In this document: positions 17,970 to 27,600 of the stretch, one piece after another
How positions within the stretch are numbered: the first letter of the stretch is position 1
How the letters are laid out: each line of letters starts with the position of its first letter
The notes under the pieces: generated by a model
The model's input: only the letters and a program-made list of their open reading frames with translations
Database searches by the model: none
Told to the model about the DNA's origin: nothing
Assembly (NCBI RefSeq): GCF_016412875.1
Contig: NZ_JAEKPD010000002.1
Span: forward strand, 1-64,000
Direction: 5' to 3'
Origin: Palleronia pontilimi
GTDB lineage: Bacteria > Pseudomonadota > Alphaproteobacteria > Rhodobacterales > Rhodobacteraceae
Length of the DNA: 64,000 nt
Made by a program: the position numbers and the translations under genes

Positions 17970-19064
17970 TCAGCCGTCTTCCCAATGCAACAGCAGCCCC
18001 AGCGGCAGCAGGATCGCGGCCACGGGCGGGCCCCAGGCCGCCAGGGCGATGGGGATCTGCCCGCTTTCGCCAAGGATCTGCGCGAAATTGCGGATGAAGA
18101 ACAGGGTAAAGCCCATGGCCAGCGCCATCAGCACCATCACGCCCGTGCGCCCGAACCGGGTGTGGCGCATGGTGAATCCCGCACCCACCAGCACCATGGC
18201 CGCCAGCAGCAGCGGCGTCGCCAGCTCCATCTGCAGCCAGACGCGGTGCTTGCGGGCCGAGAATCCCGCCCGCTCGAGCTGCGCGATGAAGGCCGGCAGA
18301 TCCCAGATCGGCACCGCCGACGGCGTGGCGAAACTGTCCAGGATCTGGTTCGCCGTCAGCGTCGCGGGCAATTCCAGCAGGTCGTGCTCGCGCGCGCCCG
18401 CTTCGGGGTTGGGGCTGTCGAACCGCCATTCCTTCGCGTCGGTCAGCTGCCAGGTGCGGTCGATCAGCGCCGCCTCGGCGGCTTCGATGCGAAAGGCGGC
18501 ATCGCCGCTGGCCGAGATGCCGATGAAGCTGACCCCGAACAGCCGCGTGCCTTCCAGGTTGGCCCGCGCGGCGCGGATCACGGTCTGCCGATTGCCGTCC
18601 CCCTGGCGCAGCCACAGCCCTTCGTCGTCGAGGGACAGCGCGTTGCCGCTATCGCCCGAGATGCGGCCCGCCAGCGTGTCGTATTGCTTCGACGTCGCGG
18701 CAACGATGGGATTGAAGACCGCGACCGCCACGGTGCCCAAGGCCAGCGCGACCAGCACCGGCGCGATCAGGCTGTGCAGCGCCGATCGGCCCGAGGCGCG
18801 GGTCACGACAAGCTCGGACGTGCGCGCAAGGTTCAGAAACAGCGCCAGGGTCGCCATGATGACCAGGAGCGGCAGGATGCGATAGAGCGTCTCGGGCACG
18901 CTCAGCAGCGTCAGGCCCAGGATGGTGGCGAAGCCCGCGCCGTCGTCGTCGAAGCGGCGCACCTGGTCGACCAGGTCCAGCAGCGTCAGGATCCCCAGGA
19001 ACACGGCCGCGACCAGCGCGAAGCTCAGCGCGAAGCGGCGGGCGAAATAGCGGTGCAGGATCAT
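17970..19064 (-). CDS. lptG: LPS export ABC transporter permease LptG
   Basis: The 364-residue YjgP/YjgQ family protein starts MILHRYFARRFALSF. It has three N-terminal membrane helices, a periplasmic beta-jellyroll and three C-terminal helices ending LGLLLHWEDG. With LptF and LptB it extracts lipopolysaccharide from the inner membrane. Its start overlaps the lptF stop by four bases. Confidence 0.94.
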   Translation of the reverse strand: MILHRYFARRFALSFALVAAVFLGILTLLDLVDQVRRFDDDGAGFATILGLTLLSVPETLYRILPLLVIMATLALFLNLARTSELVVTRASGRSALHSLIAPVLVALALGTVAVAVFNPIVAATSKQYDTLAGRISGDSGNALSLDDEGLWLRQGDGNRQTVIRAARANLEGTRLFGVSFIGISASGDAAFRIEAAEAALIDRTWQLTDAKEWRFDSPNPEAGAREHDLLELPATLTANQILDSFATPSAVPIWDLPAFIAQLERAGFSARKHRVWLQMELATPLLLAAMVLVGAGFTMRHTRFGRTGVMVLMALAMGFTLFFIRNFAQILGESGQIPIALAAWGPPVAAILLPLGLLLHWEDG

Positions 19065-20182
19065 GCCGCGGCCTCGCCCGCGAATATGGGTCCGCGTGGA
19101 CGCCCCGCGATCCACAGGACCAGCACCGTCAGCGCCAGCCCCAACAGGGTCGAGAGATAGGCCAGCGGCCATGGCGCGCCCGACAGGATCAGATCGGCGG
19201 CCAGGTTGTCCACCAGCTCGATCCCGATCAGCGCGCAGACCGCGCCGACGATGGGACGCCACGCGTTGAAGCGCGAAAAGCCGCCCAGCATCATGACAGA
19301 AAACCCGACCAGGGGCGTGACCAGCGCGGCCAGCGCCTGGGTGAAGCGCTCGTGCCCCTGCAGCAAGAGCTCCTGCCGGGTGTCGTTCGTTTCAGCCTCG
19401 AGCGCGGCGCTGGGGTCCAGCAGCTCCCATGTGGGGACCTCGTCGGCACTTCGGTCGGCGTCGGGGACGATTTCCACCAGGTCCGAGATGTCGAAGGCGA
19501 AGCGGTCGAAGCGGGTGACGGCCAGCCGACCGGTCGCCTGGTTCAGGTTCTGCACCAGACCCGAAAACATCACCAGCCGCGGGCCCTCGTCCGCGCGCAC
19601 CAGAAGCCCGCGCTGCGCGGAATAGGTGACGTGCCGGGCCGGATCGCGGGCATCCGACAGGAACAGGCCCAGAAGCTCGACCCGCGGCGTGATCTCGCGG
19701 ATGAAAACGGTGACGTCGTCGGTGGGATGCAGGAATTCGCCATCCGTCAGCAACCCGGCGGTCACGTCCTGGGCGATCTCGGCGCTGCGCTGGTCCAGGC
19801 GGCCCACGGAAACCGGCACCAGTAGATGCGTCAGCACCATGGTGACGGTCGCGCAGAACAGACCGAACACCGCGACCGGGCGCGCCAGCCGCCTTGGCGA
19901 AAAGCCGGCCGCCTGGATCACCACCAGCTCGCTTTCGCTGCGCATCCGGTTGGCGACGTAGACCGACGCCGCGAAGGCCGATACCGGCAGGACCACGCGG
20001 ATCACGTTGGGCAGCGACAGGGCGGTGAATTCCAGGAAGACCAGCGCCGATTGCCCGTTCGAGATCAGCCGGTCGAACAGCACCACCGCGCGGTTGACCC
20101 AATAGACCAGCACCAGCACCAGGCTGAAGAAGCCGAACAGCGTGAGCAGCTGCGACAGCAGGTACCTGTCGAATCGCGCCAC
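19061..20182 (-). CDS. lptF: LPS export ABC transporter permease LptF
   Basis: The 373-residue partner of LptG has the same topology of two three-helix bundles around a periplasmic domain; FDRYLLSQLLTLFGFF opens the first helix. I place the start at GTG 20182 (VARFDRYLL), preceded by GGGGA at six bases and matching family N-termini. A TTG at 20200 is the alternative. It is the first gene of the lptF-lptG-lptD-surA-pdxA-rsmA unit and divergent from pepA. Confidence 0.93.
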   Translation of the reverse strand: MARFDRYLLSQLLTLFGFFSLVLVLVYWVNRAVVLFDRLISNGQSALVFLEFTALSLPNVIRVVLPVSAFAASVYVANRMRSESELVVIQAAGFSPRRLARPVAVFGLFCATVTMVLTHLLVPVSVGRLDQRSAEIAQDVTAGLLTDGEFLHPTDDVTVFIREITPRVELLGLFLSDARDPARHVTYSAQRGLLVRADEGPRLVMFSGLVQNLNQATGRLAVTRFDRFAFDISDLVEIVPDADRSADEVPTWELLDPSAALEAETNDTRQELLLQGHERFTQALAALVTPLVGFSVMMLGGFSRFNAWRPIVGAVCALIGIELVDNLAADLILSGAPWPLAYLSTLLGLALTVLVLWIAGRPRGPIFAGEAAA

Positions 20183-20312
20183 CGAAAATCCCCGATCCAA
20201 TCCTTCGCTCGGGCAAGCCTAGCCCATGGGCGGGTGCGGTGAAACTGCCTTCTGGCCAAGCCGCGCGGGCGCGCTTAGGAAGGGCGCGACCCTGCCAGCC
20301 GGAGAGCCGCCC

Positions 20313-21788
20313 ATGACCCGCCCCGCCACCCTGAAAATCGTCGCCATGGACCTGGATGCGCTTGCCGATGCCGAAGGCAGCGTCGCCGTCCTGATGGGCG
20401 AGGACGGCGCGCTGGGCGCGCCCGCCAAGCGGGTCAACAAGCTGGCGAAAGGGGCTGTGGCGCGCTTCGCGGAAAGCAAATCGGCCGCCAAGATGAAGCC
20501 CGGCGACGCCAAGGCCATCGCCTGGCCCGCGGGCATGGCGGCCGAAAACGTGCTGGTGGCGCGGCTCGACCGCAAGTCCGACCCGGACACAGCGCGCCGC
20601 GCGGGCGTGGCGCTGGCCAGGCAGGCGGCGGGCGATCTGACCATCGTCGCGGGCAATCACCGCGATGCCGAGGCGCTGGCGCTCGGCGCCTTGCTGCGCG
20701 GCTACAACTACACCGACCAGAAGTCGAAGGTGGACGACGAGACCGGGCCGGGCGAGCACACGCTGACCCTGATGGTCGCCGATCCCGACGCGCTGTCGCA
20801 GGGCGCCGAAGCCCTGGGCGCCGTGGCCGAGGGCGTGTTCTTCACCCGCGACCTGGTGAACGCGCCCGCCAACGTCCTGACCACCACGGCCTTCGCCGAT
20901 CAGCTGGTGGCGCTGGAACGATACGGGCTCGAGGTCGAGGTGCTGGAGCAGGACAAGCTGGCCGAGCTCGGCATGGGCGCGCTGCTGGCCGTGGGTCAGG
21001 GCAGCGACAGCCCCAGCAAGGTCGTCGTGATGCAGTGGAAGGGCGGCGGCTCCGAAGCGCCGTTCGCGCTGATCGGCAAGGGCGTCGTGTTCGACACCGG
21101 CGGCATCTCGCTGAAGCCCGCGGGCGGCATGGAAGACATGACCATGGACATGGGCGGCGGCGGCGTCGTGTCGGGCGTGATGAAGACGCTGGCTCTGCGC
21201 AAGGCGAAGGCCAACGTGGTGGGCCTGGTGGGCCTGGTCGAGAACATGCCGGGCCCCAACGCGACCCGTCCGGGCGACGTGGTCACATCCATGAAGGGCG
21301 ACACGATCGAGGTCATCAACACCGACGCCGAGGGCCGCTTGGTGCTCTGCGACGTGATGTGGTACGCACAGGAACGCTTCAAGCCCAGCGGCATGATCGA
21401 CCTGGCGACGCTGACGGGCGCGATCATCATCGCGCTCGGCCACGACAATGCGGGCGTCTTTTCCAACGATGACGGGCTGTGCGAGGCGTTCCTGAAAGCC
21501 GCCCGCGCCGAGGACGAAGGCGCGTGGCGCATGCCCCTGGGCGATCCCTACGCCAAGCAGCTCGACAGCAACATCGCCGACGTGAAGAACGTGGGCGGGC
21601 GGCCCGCGGGCTCGATCACCGCGGCCGAGTTCCTGCACCGCTTCGTGCAGGACGACGTGCCGTGGTGCCACCTGGACATCGCCGGGGTCGCGTCCACCAA
21701 GGCCGACAGCCCCTATGCGCCCAAGGGGGCGTCGGGCTGGGGCGTGCGGGCGCTGGACCGGCTGATCCGCGATACGCTGGAAAAATGA
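20313..21788 (+). CDS. pepA: Leucyl aminopeptidase (M17)
   Basis: The 491-residue cytosolic dizinc aminopeptidase carries the M17 signature NTDAEGRLVLCD, metal-binding GKGVVFDTGGISLKPAGGM and the C-terminal GRPAGSITAAEFL. It removes N-terminal residues from peptides; some homologues also bind DNA. The start at 20313 follows CCGGAGAGCC. holC follows after four bases, the usual pairing in proteobacteria. Confidence 0.96.
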   Translation: MTRPATLKIVAMDLDALADAEGSVAVLMGEDGALGAPAKRVNKLAKGAVARFAESKSAAKMKPGDAKAIAWPAGMAAENVLVARLDRKSDPDTARRAGVALARQAAGDLTIVAGNHRDAEALALGALLRGYNYTDQKSKVDDETGPGEHTLTLMVADPDALSQGAEALGAVAEGVFFTRDLVNAPANVLTTTAFADQLVALERYGLEVEVLEQDKLAELGMGALLAVGQGSDSPSKVVVMQWKGGGSEAPFALIGKGVVFDTGGISLKPAGGMEDMTMDMGGGGVVSGVMKTLALRKAKANVVGLVGLVENMPGPNATRPGDVVTSMKGDTIEVINTDAEGRLVLCDVMWYAQERFKPSGMIDLATLTGAIIIALGHDNAGVFSNDDGLCEAFLKAARAEDEGAWRMPLGDPYAKQLDSNIADVKNVGGRPAGSITAAEFLHRFVQDDVPWCHLDIAGVASTKADSPYAPKGASGWGVRALDRLIRDTLEK

Positions 21789-21792
21789 CGCC

Positions 21793-22251
21793 ATGGGGGC
21801 CGCGTATTTCTACCACCTGACGCGGCGACCGCTGGAAGACGTGCTGCCGACGCTGCTGGAAAAGGCGCTGGGCGCGGGCTGGCGGATCTGCGTGCGCGGC
21901 GGCAATGACGCGCGCCTGCGGCAGTTGGACGACGCGCTTTGGACCTATCGCGACGACAGCTTCCTGCCGCACGGGATGGCCGGGGGCGACACCGACGCGG
22001 CCCAGCCGGTGCTGCTGACCACCAGCCCGGACCTGCCCGCGGACGTGGTGTGCCTGATGAGCGTCGACGGCGCCCAGGTGACGGCCGACGAGGTGGCGCG
22101 GCTCGAAAGGGTCTGCGTGATCTTCGACGGAACCGACGCGGCCGCCCTGGACAAGGCGCGCGCGCAGTGGCGGGCGCTGACCAAGGCAGGGATTTCGTCG
22201 CAGTACTGGTCCGAAGAATCGGGCAAGTGGGAAAAGAAGGCAGAGGCCTGA
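21793..22251 (+). CDS. holC: DNA polymerase III subunit chi
   Basis: The 152-residue protein begins AYFYHLTRRPLEDVLPTLLEKALGAGWR and contains TYRDDSFLPHG, both typical of chi. It links the clamp loader to single-strand-binding protein at the replication fork. It is translationally close to pepA. Confidence 0.92.
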   Translation: MGAAYFYHLTRRPLEDVLPTLLEKALGAGWRICVRGGNDARLRQLDDALWTYRDDSFLPHGMAGGDTDAAQPVLLTTSPDLPADVVCLMSVDGAQVTADEVARLERVCVIFDGTDAAALDKARAQWRALTKAGISSQYWSEESGKWEKKAEA

Positions 22252-22289
22252 GACCTTCGGATCGAAGAATTTCCGTGCGAGGCGGGGAG

Positions 22290-22310
22290 CGATTTTTCGG
22301 CGAAAAATCG
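22290..22310. repeat. Perfect 21-bp palindrome, copy A
   Basis: Arms CGATTTTTC and GAAAAATCG surround a GGC centre, between the convergent holC and aspartic-protease stops. The exact reverse complement occurs at 45356-45376. In this position it may act as a bidirectional terminator, since each strand reads a hairpin rich in T/A. Confidence 0.7.
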
Positions 22311-22314
22311 GCGC

Positions 22315-22890
22315 CTAGCGGGTCAGGGTCAGGGTATCGTTCTCGATCTCGATGCGACCGAAGCGGCCCAGATAGCTCATACCCAGAAGCGAGCCGTCCA
22401 TGTCGCCGCCATTGACAGACGCGCGCACGTTGCGCTCGGTCACGCCGCCCAGGCTGACCTCGTCCAGGACCACGCGCGCCAGCGGCACGGTGCCGTTGGC
22501 GGTCTGCGCCTGGCCCAGATAGGCCAGCCCGTCGGGATCGATCCCGGCGCGCGTCGCGTCGCGGCGGCTCAGCACCATGTCGGTCGCGCCGGTATCCACG
22601 ATGAACTCGATCGGTGTGCCGTTGACGCCCAGCGTCATGTGGTAATGCCCGTCGAAGCGGCGCGGCACCTCGATGCTGCCGTCGATGGCGACGCTCTGCC
22701 GGGTCATCACCCGGTCGCCCACATCCCCCCACAGCGCGAAGGCGGCGATGGCGCCAAAGAAGATCAGCGCCCAGATCGCGGCCTGCTGCATGGACTTGCC
22801 CAGGTTCGCGCGGCCCACGAAGAAGTAGCCCGCGATGAAACAGCCGAGTAGGACGAGGTAGAGGATGGATGCGATGGAGTCTCCGGTCAT
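22315..22890 (-). CDS. TIGR02281-type clan AA membrane aspartic protease
   Basis: The 191-residue protein has two N-terminal membrane helices (residues ~8-26 and ~36-54), then a retropepsin-like domain with the active-site triad context FIVDTGATDMVLS and the flap/second half motif GSLLGMSYLGRF. Proteins of this family are presumed to act as homodimers facing the periplasm; substrates are unknown. Confidence 0.87.
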   Translation of the reverse strand: MTGDSIASILYLVLLGCFIAGYFFVGRANLGKSMQQAAIWALIFFGAIAAFALWGDVGDRVMTRQSVAIDGSIEVPRRFDGHYHMTLGVNGTPIEFIVDTGATDMVLSRRDATRAGIDPDGLAYLGQAQTANGTVPLARVVLDEVSLGGVTERNVRASVNGGDMDGSLLGMSYLGRFGRIEIENDTLTLTR

Positions 22891-22927
22891 GCGCTCAAAA
22901 TAGGCATGCCGGGCGCGCTTGCCAATG

Positions 22928-23557
22928 TCAGGCCAGCCCGCTGGATCGCAAACCGTCGATCACGAATTGCACCGACAGCGCCGACAGCAGCATCCCCAGC
23001 AGCCGCGTGACCACCAGGATGCCGGTGTCGCCCAGCGCCCGCTCGATCGGTCCGGCCATCATGAAAAGCGCGAAGACCAGCGCGTAGATCGCCAGCATGA
23101 TCCCGAAGACCGCGCCCACGGACAAGGGATCGCTGCCCGCCTGGTCGGTCAGCAGGATGATCGACGTGATGGCACCGGGACCGGCCAGCAGCGGGATGGC
23201 GAGCGGGAAGACCGACGGATCGTCGTCGTGCTCGGGGTCGTCGAGCTCGCTCTGGTCCTGGCGGCGCTTGGTGCGGCGCCCGAACAGCATCTCCAGCGCC
23301 GTGAGAAACAGCAAGATCCCGCCCGCGATGCGGAACGCGGGCATCGAGATGCCGACGAAGCCCAACAGCTCTTCGCCCAGCAGGCCGAAGAGCAGCAGCA
23401 CCCCCAGACCGATCAGGCAGGCCCGGATCGCGATGCCGCGGCGCCGCTTGGGCGCTTGCCCTTGGGTGAGCGCCATGAAGATCGGCGTCGTGCCGATGGG
23501 GTCGATGATCACGAACAGCGTCACGAAGGCCGTGATGTAGAATTCCATGCCGATCAT
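22928..23557 (-). CDS. MarC family integral membrane protein
   Basis: The 209-residue product shows the MarC/UPF0056 pattern: VTLFVIIDPIGTTPIFMALT in the first helix pair, IRACLIGLGVLLLFGLLGEELLGFVGIS, and LAIPLLAGPGAITSIILL in the second half, about six helices in all. The biochemical role is unresolved despite the name. An acidic/basic cytoplasmic loop (RRTKRRQDQSELDDPEHDDD) is longer than usual. Its ATG overlaps the stop of the upstream DUF2267 gene. Confidence 0.88.
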   Translation of the reverse strand: MIGMEFYITAFVTLFVIIDPIGTTPIFMALTQGQAPKRRRGIAIRACLIGLGVLLLFGLLGEELLGFVGISMPAFRIAGGILLFLTALEMLFGRRTKRRQDQSELDDPEHDDDPSVFPLAIPLLAGPGAITSIILLTDQAGSDPLSVGAVFGIMLAIYALVFALFMMAGPIERALGDTGILVVTRLLGMLLSALSVQFVIDGLRSSGLA

Positions 23558-24012
23558 ATGATCCCGGGCTCCAGCGTGGCCGGGTCGGTTCCCGGGGTCG
23601 ACCAGAACTCGGTCGCGAAGGCGGGCAGGTCTACGATCACCGGGTCCAGGTCGCGTGCGCGGACCGTCCGTCGCAAGGCCATTGCGGTGGCCGCCACGCA
23701 ATTTGCGGGGGCCAGGTTGTGGGACCGGCGCAGCGCTTGCGCGTCCCGCGTCCAGTCGACGCGGGTGCCGGGCGGAAGGGGGGCCGCGTCGATGTCCCAG
23801 CCCGCCACGAAGATCGCGCGCGGTACCGATGGAAGGACCTGCGCGAAGGCCACCACGTCGCGGGGGGCAAGGCGGCTGCGGAAGGCCGTCAGAACGCCCT
23901 CGATGGCGGTGAAGGTGGCGTTGTCGGTGGGCGTGTTCATCTCGTCCCGCGCCACCGACAGGAAATGCGCCCATTCGCGGCTGGCGTGGCGATAGGTCCA
24001 GGGCATGGGCAT
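23554..24012 (-). CDS. DUF2267 domain-containing protein
   Basis: The 152-residue protein opens MPWTYRHASREWAHFL and continues with TAIEGVLTAFRSRLAPRDVVAFAQVLP, the helical DUF2267 core. The C-terminal part has no recognised domain. It overlaps marC by four bases, implying coupled translation. Function is unknown. Confidence 0.78.
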   Translation of the reverse strand: MPMPWTYRHASREWAHFLSVARDEMNTPTDNATFTAIEGVLTAFRSRLAPRDVVAFAQVLPSVPRAIFVAGWDIDAAPLPPGTRVDWTRDAQALRRSHNLAPANCVAATAMALRRTVRARDLDPVIVDLPAFATEFWSTPGTDPATLEPGII

Positions 24013-24013
24013 G

Positions 24014-25861
24014 TCACGGCTCGGCCCGCTCCAGCTTCTCCAGCGCGGCCATCCACAGTCCTTCGGCCCGCTCGAGCCCGTCCATCACCTCGGCGTATTT
24101 GCGGTTCCAGGTCTCGAGCTCGCCCAGCCGCGCGTCCTCGTAAAGCGCCGGATCGGCCAGCTTCTTGGCCAGCTTGTCGCGCATCTCGGTCAGCTTCTCG
24201 ACGCGGGATTCGCCCTTGCGGACTTCGGATTTCAGCGCCAGCAGGTCGTCGCGGCTGGCCTGCCGGACCTGCGGTTTCGGCTTGTCCTTCTTGGGCGGCG
24301 CGTCGCTTTGGAGCAACATCCGGCGATAGGCGTCCAGGTCGTCGTCGAAGGGTTGCACGCGCCCGTCCTTGACCAGCCACAGCCGGTCGGCCACCAGCCC
24401 CAGCAGGTGCATGTCGTGGCTGACCAGGATCACCGCGCCGGAATAGGCGGTCAAGGCCTCGACCAGCGCCTCGCGGCTTTCCATGTCCAGGTGGTTGGTC
24501 GGCTCGTCCAGGATCAGCATGTGCGGCGCGTCGATGGTGGCGATCAGCAGCGACAGCCGCGCCTTCTGCCCGCCCGAGAGCTTGCCCACCAGCGTTTCGG
24601 CCTGGTCGGCGCCCAAGCCGAACCCCGCCAGCCGCGCGCGGTGCTTGGCCGGAGCCTCGTCGGGGCGCAGGCGTCGGATGTGGTCGATGGGGGTCTCGTC
24701 GATATGCAGCTCGTCCACCTGGTGCTGCGCGAAATAGCCCACGCGCAGCTTGCTGGCCTTGGTGATGCGCCCGCCCATGGGGTCAAGCTTGTCCGCCAAC
24801 AGCTTGGACAAGGTCGATTTTCCCTGCCCGTTGCGGCCCAGAAGCGCGATCCGGTCGTCCTGGTCGATGCGCAGGGTCATCTTGCCCAAGACGGTGCGAT
24901 CGCCGTAGCCGACGCTGGCCGATTCCAGGTTCACGATGGGCGGCGACAGTTCCTCGGGTTCGGGGAAGGTGAAGGCGCGCAGGGCGGCTTCCTGCGGGGT
25001 CTGGATGGTTTCCAGCTTCTCGATCATCTTGATCCGGCTCTGCGCCTGCTTGGCCTTGGTGGCCTGCGCGCGGAAGCGGTCGACGAATTTCTGCAGATGC
25101 GCGCGCCGTGCGTCGGTCTTCTTGGCCTGGCTTTCCAGCGCGGCCTGCTGCGCGGCCTTGGTGCGCGCGAAGGTGTCGTAATTCCCGGTATAGAGCGTCA
25201 GTTTCTTGGCTTCGAGATGCAGGATCGCGCCGACCGAGCGGTTCAGCAGCCCGCGGTCGTGGCTGATTATGATGACCGTGTGCGGATAGCGCGTCAGGTA
25301 GTTTTCCAGCCACAGCGCGCCTTCGAGATCCAGGTAGTTCGTGGGCTCGTCCAGCAGCAGCACGTCGGGCCGCGAAAACAACACACCCGCCAGCGCCACG
25401 CGCATCCGCCAGCCGCCCGAAAAGGCCGAGCACGGCATGGCGATCTCGGCTTGGGTGAAGCCCAGCCCGCGCAGGAGCTGAGTCGCGCGCGCCTCGCCCG
25501 ACCAGGCGTCGATATCGGCCAGGCGGGTCTGGATCTCGGCGATCCGGGTGGCATCGGTGACCGTGTCGGCATCGGCCAGAAGGGTCGCGCGCTCGGTATC
25601 GGCTTCCAGCACCGTGTCCAGCAGCGACACTTCCGAGGACGGGACCTCTTGCCGGACGCCGCCGATGCGGGCGCGGGCGGGCAGGGTGATGCTGCCGCCC
25701 TCGAGCACCAGCTCGCCCCGGATCAGGCGGAACAGCGTGGTCTTGCCGGTGCCGTTGCGCCCCACGACGCCCACCTTGTGACCTTCGGGGATCGAGGCCG
25801 ACGCCCCTTCGAACAGGGTGCGGCCTTCGACGGCATAGGTGATATCGTTGATCCTGAGCAT
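24014..25861 (-). CDS. ABC-F family ATPase (Uup/YheS-like)
   Basis: The 615-residue soluble protein contains two nucleotide-binding domains and no membrane helix. Domain 1 has GRNGTGKTTLFRLI, FSGGWRMRVAL and LLLDEPTNYLDL. Domain 2 has GRNGQGKSTLSKLL, LSGGQKARLSLL and LILDEPTNHLDM. A linker (~residues 225-305) and a C-terminal coiled-coil tail rich in Lys/Glu complete it. ABC-F proteins act on the ribosome or in DNA/translation quality control rather than in transport. The cognate process here cannot be named. Confidence 0.93.
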   Translation of the reverse strand: MLRINDITYAVEGRTLFEGASASIPEGHKVGVVGRNGTGKTTLFRLIRGELVLEGGSITLPARARIGGVRQEVPSSEVSLLDTVLEADTERATLLADADTVTDATRIAEIQTRLADIDAWSGEARATQLLRGLGFTQAEIAMPCSAFSGGWRMRVALAGVLFSRPDVLLLDEPTNYLDLEGALWLENYLTRYPHTVIIISHDRGLLNRSVGAILHLEAKKLTLYTGNYDTFARTKAAQQAALESQAKKTDARRAHLQKFVDRFRAQATKAKQAQSRIKMIEKLETIQTPQEAALRAFTFPEPEELSPPIVNLESASVGYGDRTVLGKMTLRIDQDDRIALLGRNGQGKSTLSKLLADKLDPMGGRITKASKLRVGYFAQHQVDELHIDETPIDHIRRLRPDEAPAKHRARLAGFGLGADQAETLVGKLSGGQKARLSLLIATIDAPHMLILDEPTNHLDMESREALVEALTAYSGAVILVSHDMHLLGLVADRLWLVKDGRVQPFDDDLDAYRRMLLQSDAPPKKDKPKPQVRQASRDDLLALKSEVRKGESRVEKLTEMRDKLAKKLADPALYEDARLGELETWNRKYAEVMDGLERAEGLWMAALEKLERAEP

Positions 25862-25909
25862 GGCCGCGGGTTAGCAGAGCGGCAGCGCCGTTGGAAGCAA
25901 GGAAGCACC

Positions 25910-26524
25910 ATGACGATCAAGATCCATTCGCTGCAATATTCCCGGGCCATGCGCGTCGCGTGGCTGTGCGAAGAGCTGTCGGTGCCCTACGACGTCATCC
26001 ATTACGACCGCACCGACGCCTATACCGCGCCGGACGCGCTGAAGAAGGTGCACCCGCTGGGCAAGTCGCCGGTGATCGAGGACGGCGACCTGACGCTGGG
26101 CGAATCGGCGGCGATCCTGCGCCACATCCACCGCCAGCACGGCCACGGCCGCTTCACGCCCGGACCGGGTGGCCACGACCTGGCGCTGCACGATGAATGG
26201 CTGGACTACGCGGAAGGCACGCTGATCCGGCCAGTCGGGGCCGCGTTCTGGGCGAAGAAGGGCGGGACCAGCCTTGATGCCAAGACCCAAGGGCAGATCG
26301 ACCTGCACATGGGCCATATGGATGCGCACCTGTCGGACCGCGAGTTCCTGATGGGCCACGCGCCGATGCTGGCCGACATGCAGCTGTGCTACCTTCTGGC
26401 CATGGCACGCTTTGCGGGCGTCCTGAAAGGCGCACACGTCACCGCCTATCTCGACCGGTTGCTGCAGGTCCCGGCCTTGCAACGCGCGCTGGAGGCAACC
26501 GGGCCGATCATGCCCGACGGCTGA
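25910..26524 (+). CDS. Glutathione S-transferase family protein
   Basis: The 204-residue protein has a thioredoxin-like N-terminal domain (IHSLQYSRAMRVAWLCEEL, GKSPVIEDGDLTLGESAAIL, with the Glu-Ser glutathione site) and an all-helical C-terminal domain (MLADMQLCYLLAMARF). The start follows AAGGAAG and is divergent from the ABC-F gene. The substrate is unknown. Confidence 0.88.
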   Translation: MTIKIHSLQYSRAMRVAWLCEELSVPYDVIHYDRTDAYTAPDALKKVHPLGKSPVIEDGDLTLGESAAILRHIHRQHGHGRFTPGPGGHDLALHDEWLDYAEGTLIRPVGAAFWAKKGGTSLDAKTQGQIDLHMGHMDAHLSDREFLMGHAPMLADMQLCYLLAMARFAGVLKGAHVTAYLDRLLQVPALQRALEATGPIMPDG

Positions 26525-26529
26525 CGGCG

Positions 26530-26570
26530 GGCCGGGCCGGGGGATTTCGGGTATTTGAAGAGCAGTGATG
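26530..26570 (+). repeat. Weak copy of the composite GGTATTT/GATGAAG intergenic element
   Basis: A GC-rich stretch (GGGCCGGGGGATTTC) is followed by GGGTATTTGAAGAGCAGTGATG. It resembles the better copies at 38995, 41211, 48696 and 53741 but lacks the clear hairpin, so it is a degenerate or doubtful member. Confidence 0.35.
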
Positions 26571-26711
26571 GGGCCGGGCGCGGCCGCGCGGATCGCACCG
26601 CGCGGGCGAAGGGACGCGGCGATGCGCTTTTCAATGGGGGGGGCGCATGGTATCGGGGCCCGAAAATCAGGGCCGGACATGGGGTTCGCCCGCCATCACA
26701 AGAGGCATATC

Positions 26712-27134
26712 ATGGCCACCGAGCACACACTTTCGATCATCAAGCCCGACGCGACGAAGCGTAACCTGACGGGAAAGATCAACGCCAAGTTCGAAGATGC
26801 GGGCCTGCGCATCGTGGCGCAGAAGCGCATCCAGCTGACCAAGGCGCAGGCGGGCGAGTTCTACAAGGTCCACGCCGAGCGTCCGTTCTACGACGAGCTG
26901 TGCGAGTTCATGGCCTCGGGGCCGGTGGTGGTGCAGGTGCTGGAAGGCGACGGCGCCATCGCGAAGAACCGCGAAGTCATGGGCGCCACCAACCCCGCCG
27001 ATGCCGATGCGGGCACGATCCGCGCCGAGTTCTCCGAAAGCGTGGGCGAAAACTCGGTCCACGGATCGGACGCGCCCGAAACGGCCAGGGAAGAGATCGC
27101 GTATTTCTTCTCGGGTCTCGAAATCGTGGGCTAG
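26712..27134 (+). CDS. ndk: Nucleoside diphosphate kinase
   Basis: The 140-residue enzyme transfers the gamma phosphate of ATP to NDPs through a phosphohistidine. The active-site histidine is His117 in [13 protein letters not shown], and [14 protein letters not shown] opens the fold. Its stop overlaps the stop of the convergent DUF4112 gene by four bases. Confidence 0.97.
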   Translation: MATEHTLSIIKPDATKRNLTGKINAKFEDAGLRIVAQKRIQLTKAQAGEFYKVHAERPFYDELCEFMASGPVVVQVLEGDGAIAKNREVMGATNPADADAGTIRAEFSESVGENSVHGSDAPETAREEIAYFFSGLEIVG

Positions 27135-27565
27135 GCCGACCCGCCCGGATCGCCCACCTGCGGGTGGTGCGACGATAGATGACCCTCGCCCGTGGCGGGG
27201 GTCTTTTCGTTTCGGGCCATCTCTTGCTCGAAATGGTCGCGCAGGATGGCCACGTTGCGCCGGTTGGCCTTGAAGCCCATATCGAACAGGTCGCCGATCA
27301 GCGGCACGCTGCCCACGGCCAGGTCAAGCACGCAATTCACCCCCTGGCGCACCAGCTTGGCGCGCGGCAGGCCCATGCGGTGGCTTTCCAGCACGATATA
27401 GGCGGCGGGCGCGAAGGCCAGCGCGTCGCCGATGCCGGGCACGAGGCCGATCAGCGAATCCCACCCGATCCGGAACCGCGTGCCGGGAATGCCGAAGGCG
27501 GTGTCGAGGGTGCGCGACAGCCGGTCGAGCCGGGCGATGCGCGGGGCATGGGGATGTTCCGTCAT
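27131..27565 (-). CDS. DUF4112 domain-containing protein
   Basis: The 144-residue product contains the DUF4112 pattern: [36 protein letters not shown] followed by [20 protein letters not shown]. Two short hydrophobic hairpins (around residues 40-58 and 78-95) suggest membrane association. The tail is polar and His/Pro-rich. Function is unknown. Confidence 0.83.
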   Translation of the reverse strand: MTEHPHAPRIARLDRLSRTLDTAFGIPGTRFRIGWDSLIGLVPGIGDALAFAPAAYIVLESHRMGLPRAKLVRQGVNCVLDLAVGSVPLIGDLFDMGFKANRRNVAILRDHFEQEMARNEKTPATGEGHLSSHHPQVGDPGGSA

Positions 27566-27600
27566 GGTTAGGCAACCCGGCGGGATGCGGCGCGGTTCCG

